Assembly (NCBI RefSeq): GCF_010015445.1
Contig: NC_053118.1
Location: 4,853,781 to 4,917,780 of the forward strand
DNA: 64,000 nucleotides
Source of the DNA: Perca fluviatilis
Taxonomy: Eukaryota > Chordata > Actinopteri > Perciformes > Percidae
Reading direction: 5' to 3'
Part shown: piece after piece, positions 60,281-64,000 of the stretch
Layout: each line of letters begins with the position of its first letter
How positions within the stretch are numbered: position 1 is the stretch's first letter
Translations under genes and position numbers: made by a program
The notes under the pieces: model-generated
Databases searched by the model: none
The model's input: only the letters and a program-made list of their open reading frames with translations
Told to the model about the DNA's origin: nothing

Positions 60281-60997
60281 CAGTTTTTTACAATCACTTT
60301 GGCACTAATTTCAGAACCTTGACGTCACTCTAGACACAAAACTCAAAACCAATGATAATTTTTCAAAACTCTAACACTTGTTTCAATTGCTTGCATACAA
60401 TACACATAAACCAAAGATCATTTGTTCATTTAACAAAGATCATCTGTTCAATATGACACAACATAACATCAAAGTACTACTATTTCAAAAAGCAATTCAC
60501 ACATTACAGTTCAGATGATTGTCTATTCATTCCATTACAATCATCTAACTATCAATTGATACAACTACTCAAAATGATAAGTAACTGTTTAATTATCATT
60601 ACAGTTTTTTACAATCACTTTGCTAATAATTTCAGAACCTGGATGTCATTTTTCAAAACTCTAGACACAAAACTCAAAACGGTCATCGCTTGTAACACAG
60701 GCTGTCCAATGTTCAAAACATTGCATTGTGCATTCATATCTTTAAAGAAATATTGCACTTGCACAATCACTGGTTCAAAAAAATTATATATTGTGAAATA
60801 CCATTGAAACATTACTTTAGATCACCCACACACAAGCTACCCATAGTTTCACTGGGTCATCGTTCGTACAATCATTAAATATTGTAGTACAAAATAGGTG
60901 ATACATGTTTCATTATGGTACTACAAGTAAAAGTACTGCAGTAGTAGAGAGAATACTACAGACCAATGTGGTACAAGTATGTATGTATGTATGTATG

Positions 60998-61059
<62 letters not shown>

Positions 61060-62001
61060 TACAGTACTTTATATATAAAGTATATATAAATTATATATCT
61101 CAATCATCAGTAACAAGTTGGCGGAATTGGACCAGCAATTCCAAGGGCCTGCATCCATACAGTGCAATACTGTCAATACAGTCAATAGTCTTAAAGGTGG
61201 TACATGGGAGCATAGCAACAGTGTCTGATAAACAGTAGTATATTACAGTAAAGAAGGATGATGAAAATTTACATCCATAAATAATGTAGTCTAATTGGTT
61301 CATGCTCCACGTTAAGTGGTGACAATAAATCTTGTTATCTAGAAACTTTCATGATCTAAAAATGGAATATTGTTTGTCTGTTTCCATACAACTATGCATT
61401 AAGAGTAATGCAACAGTTACTTATCATTTTGTGTAGTTGTATGAATTGATAGTTAGATGATTGTAAGGAAATTAATAGATAATCATCTGAACTGTAATGT
61501 GTGAAGTGCTTTTTGAAATACTTTGATGTTAAGTTGTGTCATAATGAACAGGTGATCTTTGTTAAATGAACAAATGATCTCAGCTTTATGTGTGTTGTAT
61601 CCAAGCAATTGAAAAAGTGTTAAGAGTTTTGAAAAATGTGCATTTTGATCATTGGTTGTGAGTTTTGTGTCTAGAGTTTTGAAAAATTACGTCAAGGTTC
61701 TGAAATTAGTGCCAAAGTGATTGTAAAAAGCTGTGATGATTGTACAAACGATGACCCAGTGAAACTATGAGTAGCTTGTGTGTGGGTGATCTAAAGTAAC
61801 GTTTCAACAGTATTTCACAATCAATTAGTTTTTTGAACAGATGATTGTGCAAGTGCAATATTTCTTTAAATATATGAATGCACAATGCAATGTTTTGAAC
61901 ATTGGACAGTCTGTGTTACAAGTGATGACCATTTTGAGTTTTGTGTCTAGAGTTTTGAAAAATGACATCATGGTTCTGAAATTAGTGATTGTGAAAAACT
62001 G
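60281..62001. mobile_element. Tc1/mariner-like palindromic element, rearranged
   Basis: Starts CAGTTTTTTACAATCACTTT after TA (60279-60280) and ends GTGATTGTGAAAAACTG before TA (62002-62003). A second internal start with the same terminus follows a TA at 60600-60601, and a second internal end is near 61728. Segment 60281-60600 is the inverse of about 61400-61735, and 60602-60880 the inverse of 61738-62001. The arms are long and no intact transposase is visible. Confidence 0.7.
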
Positions 62002-62243
62002 TAATTTGAGTGTGATGAAGAACTCCTGCAGATACAACTGGGCCACATTGCAAACTTCTCAACATATTAGTGAGGAAGCTGCCATGTTGCTTCTCTCATC
62101 AGGCCCTGCAGACTGGACCACACTTGTGGTTTACTTCTAGAATATTACAGTAGGCCACTTTGCTGATTCAGATTTGCCACTTGAGTCCACAGCACCATAC
62201 AATATATGATAAACATGCACCAGCCTTTGTGAAAGTGTATGTT

Positions 62244-62245
<2 letters not shown>

Positions 62246-62339
<94 letters not shown>
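62246..62339. repeat. (GA)n microsatellite
   Basis: About 47 uninterrupted GA units within the spacer of the giant inverted repeat. Confidence 0.97.
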
Positions 62340-62342
<3 letters not shown>

Positions 62343-62625
62343 CGGTTGTAACATTAAACATTTGCATGATTCTGTGCCATCTGCTTCTCCTCCAACAATA
62401 CAATGGCAGTAAATATTTATGTTGCTTACGAGGAGATGTCAGTTATCTTGATCAGAAAAATAATGCATTGCAAAGTCAGGACTGGTACCAATTATTTAAT
62501 TTACAACACACAAAAGCACATAAGCAAACAGCAGCACATCATTTTTGTTATTTAGTTCTTTGAGTTTTATGTTATTACGGTGTTATGTTCTAAGTCTTAT
62601 TATATGTGCTTTAGTTCACTTGTTT

Positions 62626-62850
62626 ATTTCTATTACATTACATTAAATGACATGTCATTTAGCTGGTGCTTTTATCCAAAAGCGACTTACAATTAAGTAA
62701 AAGGGAGAGGGAAATCGGAGCACCTGGAGAAAAACCCCATGCAGACATGGGAAGAACATGCAAACTCCAAGCAGAAAGGCCCCGGCCACCAGGGTTCCAA
62801 CCCAGTACCTTCTTGCTGTGAGGCCACAGTGCTTACCATTGACCATTCCT
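62626..62850. repeat. Common fish dispersed repeat
   Basis: GTCATTTAGCTGGTGCTTTT ATCCAAAAGCGACTTACAATT, then GGAGAAAAACCCCATGCAGA and AACATGCAAACTCCAAGCAG. These are blocks seen widely in teleost genomes, with the second part usually in the 3' region of a SINE/LINE-type repeat. Family name uncertain. Confidence 0.5.
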
Positions 62851-64000
62851 TATTGTAATTCAACCACACAATACCTATCATGAATTATATTTTATTATCC
62901 AATATTGGCCAACTACTGTTTCAAGGGCTTAGTATGAGCAGTGAACATCTAACGAGCAGGATGATCCAGGCACAGGTCCAGCAGTGAGGAGGTCTACCAT
63001 GCTCACCATGAACTCTGGTCCAGTCTGCAGGGCTTGAGGGGACCAGACGAGGATGAGAGAGTCTCCAGTACACTTTAAATTGTTTATTTAAAAAATGTTC
63101 TTCATCACATTGACATGTTCACTGGTAACTAATGTGGTCAACCATGTCACATACAATATTCTGCAGAGCAATTTATAAAAGCCCTTATATTTTTTGCCTT
63201 TTTTTTTACTGGCTGATGTAAGACTAAACTAGTCAATAACGCCACACATAATGCTAGGGGAATGCAGATTTTATTTAAAATGTGATTTAAAAATTATTAT
63301 AATCCTATTTCTATTTTAAAACAATATCCATTCTTACTTAATTTGGTTGAAAGAAACCCAAATTTCTTATAAGAAACTTTGAAAACACGACAAATTTAAC
63401 CCGAAGACAACACAAGTGTTAGATGCCTTTTTACTGGCTGGTGTAAGATTAGAGTAACTAGTCAATAACTGCCACACATATATATATGATATAATATAAT
63501 ATATGAATGCATATTTCATGTGATTTAAAAATTATTATTTAATAATTAAATACTTTATATCACCCTAAATAGCTAACTTTAGCCTAATCTGACAAGCTAC
63601 AGGCAAACAATGTATTCATAAAGTGCCTCATTCTTCTGGCAAAAAATATTATAATCCTATTTCTATTTTAAAACAATATCCATTCTTACTCCCTTTGTGG
63701 CTTATATTAATGAATGTTGCTCAATTAAATACTTTATATAACCCTAAATAATTAACTGTAGCTTAATCTGACAAGCTACAGGCTAAAGCTAAAGTACATT
63801 GTTCTTCTGGCAGTTATTAAAGCTCTTATACTTTTATTTTGACACGTTAATGTTACTTCCTGTCCAGAGCGGATTTCTTTTAGTCAACTTTGATCTTAAG
63901 ACGTAAGACCAAAATAACATTATAAACGAGACCTGTGTTCCATCAGATTTTCAATGATTATGCACATTATAAAAATGAGCCCGTATTCTCGCTCTTGGGT

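Larger units (their letters stand above)
58951..64000. repeat. Giant inverted repeat, arms of about 650 bp or more, right arm leaving the window
   Basis: The left arm 58951-59604 and the right arm 63337-64000 are near-identical reverse complements: AACCCAAGAGCGAGAATA at the left start, its complement at the very end of the window. They share CTGTAGCTTGTCAGATTA, GGATATTGTTTTAAAATAG and TTTCTTATAAGAAA blocks. A partial second copy of the arm lies at about 63175-63336. The spacer (about 3.7 kb) holds a Tc1-like palindromic element, an L2 end and simple repeats, with no coding sequence. Confidence 0.9.

Noticed and set aside
61100..61303. Possible transposase remnant in the loop of the Tc1-like palindrome
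   Set aside because: Short and without catalytic motifs; not enough to call.
62145..62403. Long Ser-Leu and Arg-Glu frames
   Set aside because: Translation of the GA microsatellite.

Overview
The window is vertebrate nuclear DNA from a bony fish, almost certainly a teleost. Genes are split by GT-AG introns, microsatellites are abundant, and most of the sequence is fish-type DNA transposons (hAT, Tc1/mariner, PIF/Harbinger, piggyBac-like) and L2/L1-like LINE pieces. No prokaryotic feature, CRISPR array, rRNA or tRNA gene was recognised.

Two protein-coding genes are supported, converging tail to tail. On the + strand, roughly 1-44050 is the 3' half of ldlrad4, a membrane inhibitor of TGF-beta/SMAD signalling. 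Three coding exons (28945-29099, 31480-31530, 37534-38091) encode the transmembrane segment, a short linker and the cytoplasmic tail with its PPxY and PPNR motifs. A long 3' UTR follows, probably ending after the AATAAA at 44027. The 29 kb before the first recognised exon look intronic; the LDLR class A exon was not found. On the - strand, fam210a (mitochondrial DUF1279 protein) has three coding exons (54638-54217, 52667-52556, 50280-49966), a probable 39-nt non-coding exon at 57293-57255, and a promoter near 58000-58200. In vertebrates LDLRAD4, FAM210A and RNMT are adjacent, with FAM210A and RNMT head to head. A splice-donor-like site on the + strand at 58282 may therefore end a non-coding first exon of rnmt, but no rnmt coding sequence lies in the window.

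Transposon layout: 1-13.4 kb holds several complete non-autonomous elements with matching target-site duplications (TSDs). 13437-20112 is a 6.7-kb hAT element with an 8-bp TSD, a broken BED-finger transposase, and three younger elements nested inside it. 20-28 kb holds two more hAT-type elements, a TTAA foldback, and Harbinger-type elements with 3-bp TSDs or a HARBI1-like remnant. 32.9-35.5 kb is an L2-like LINE lacking its reverse-transcriptase core. 44-50 kb is intergenic repeat sequence with a striking 80-bp perfect palindrome. 52.9-56.9 kb, in fam210a introns, holds further nested hAT elements. 58.7-64 kb is a very large inverted repeat whose right arm runs off the window.

The most unusual observations are structural: the nested hAT, the giant inverted repeat, perfect palindromes, an inverted duplication inside a transposase gene, and an expanded 11-residue repeat in FAM210A. 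No clearly new gene system was found. All functional statements rest on family recognition by eye, without database searches.
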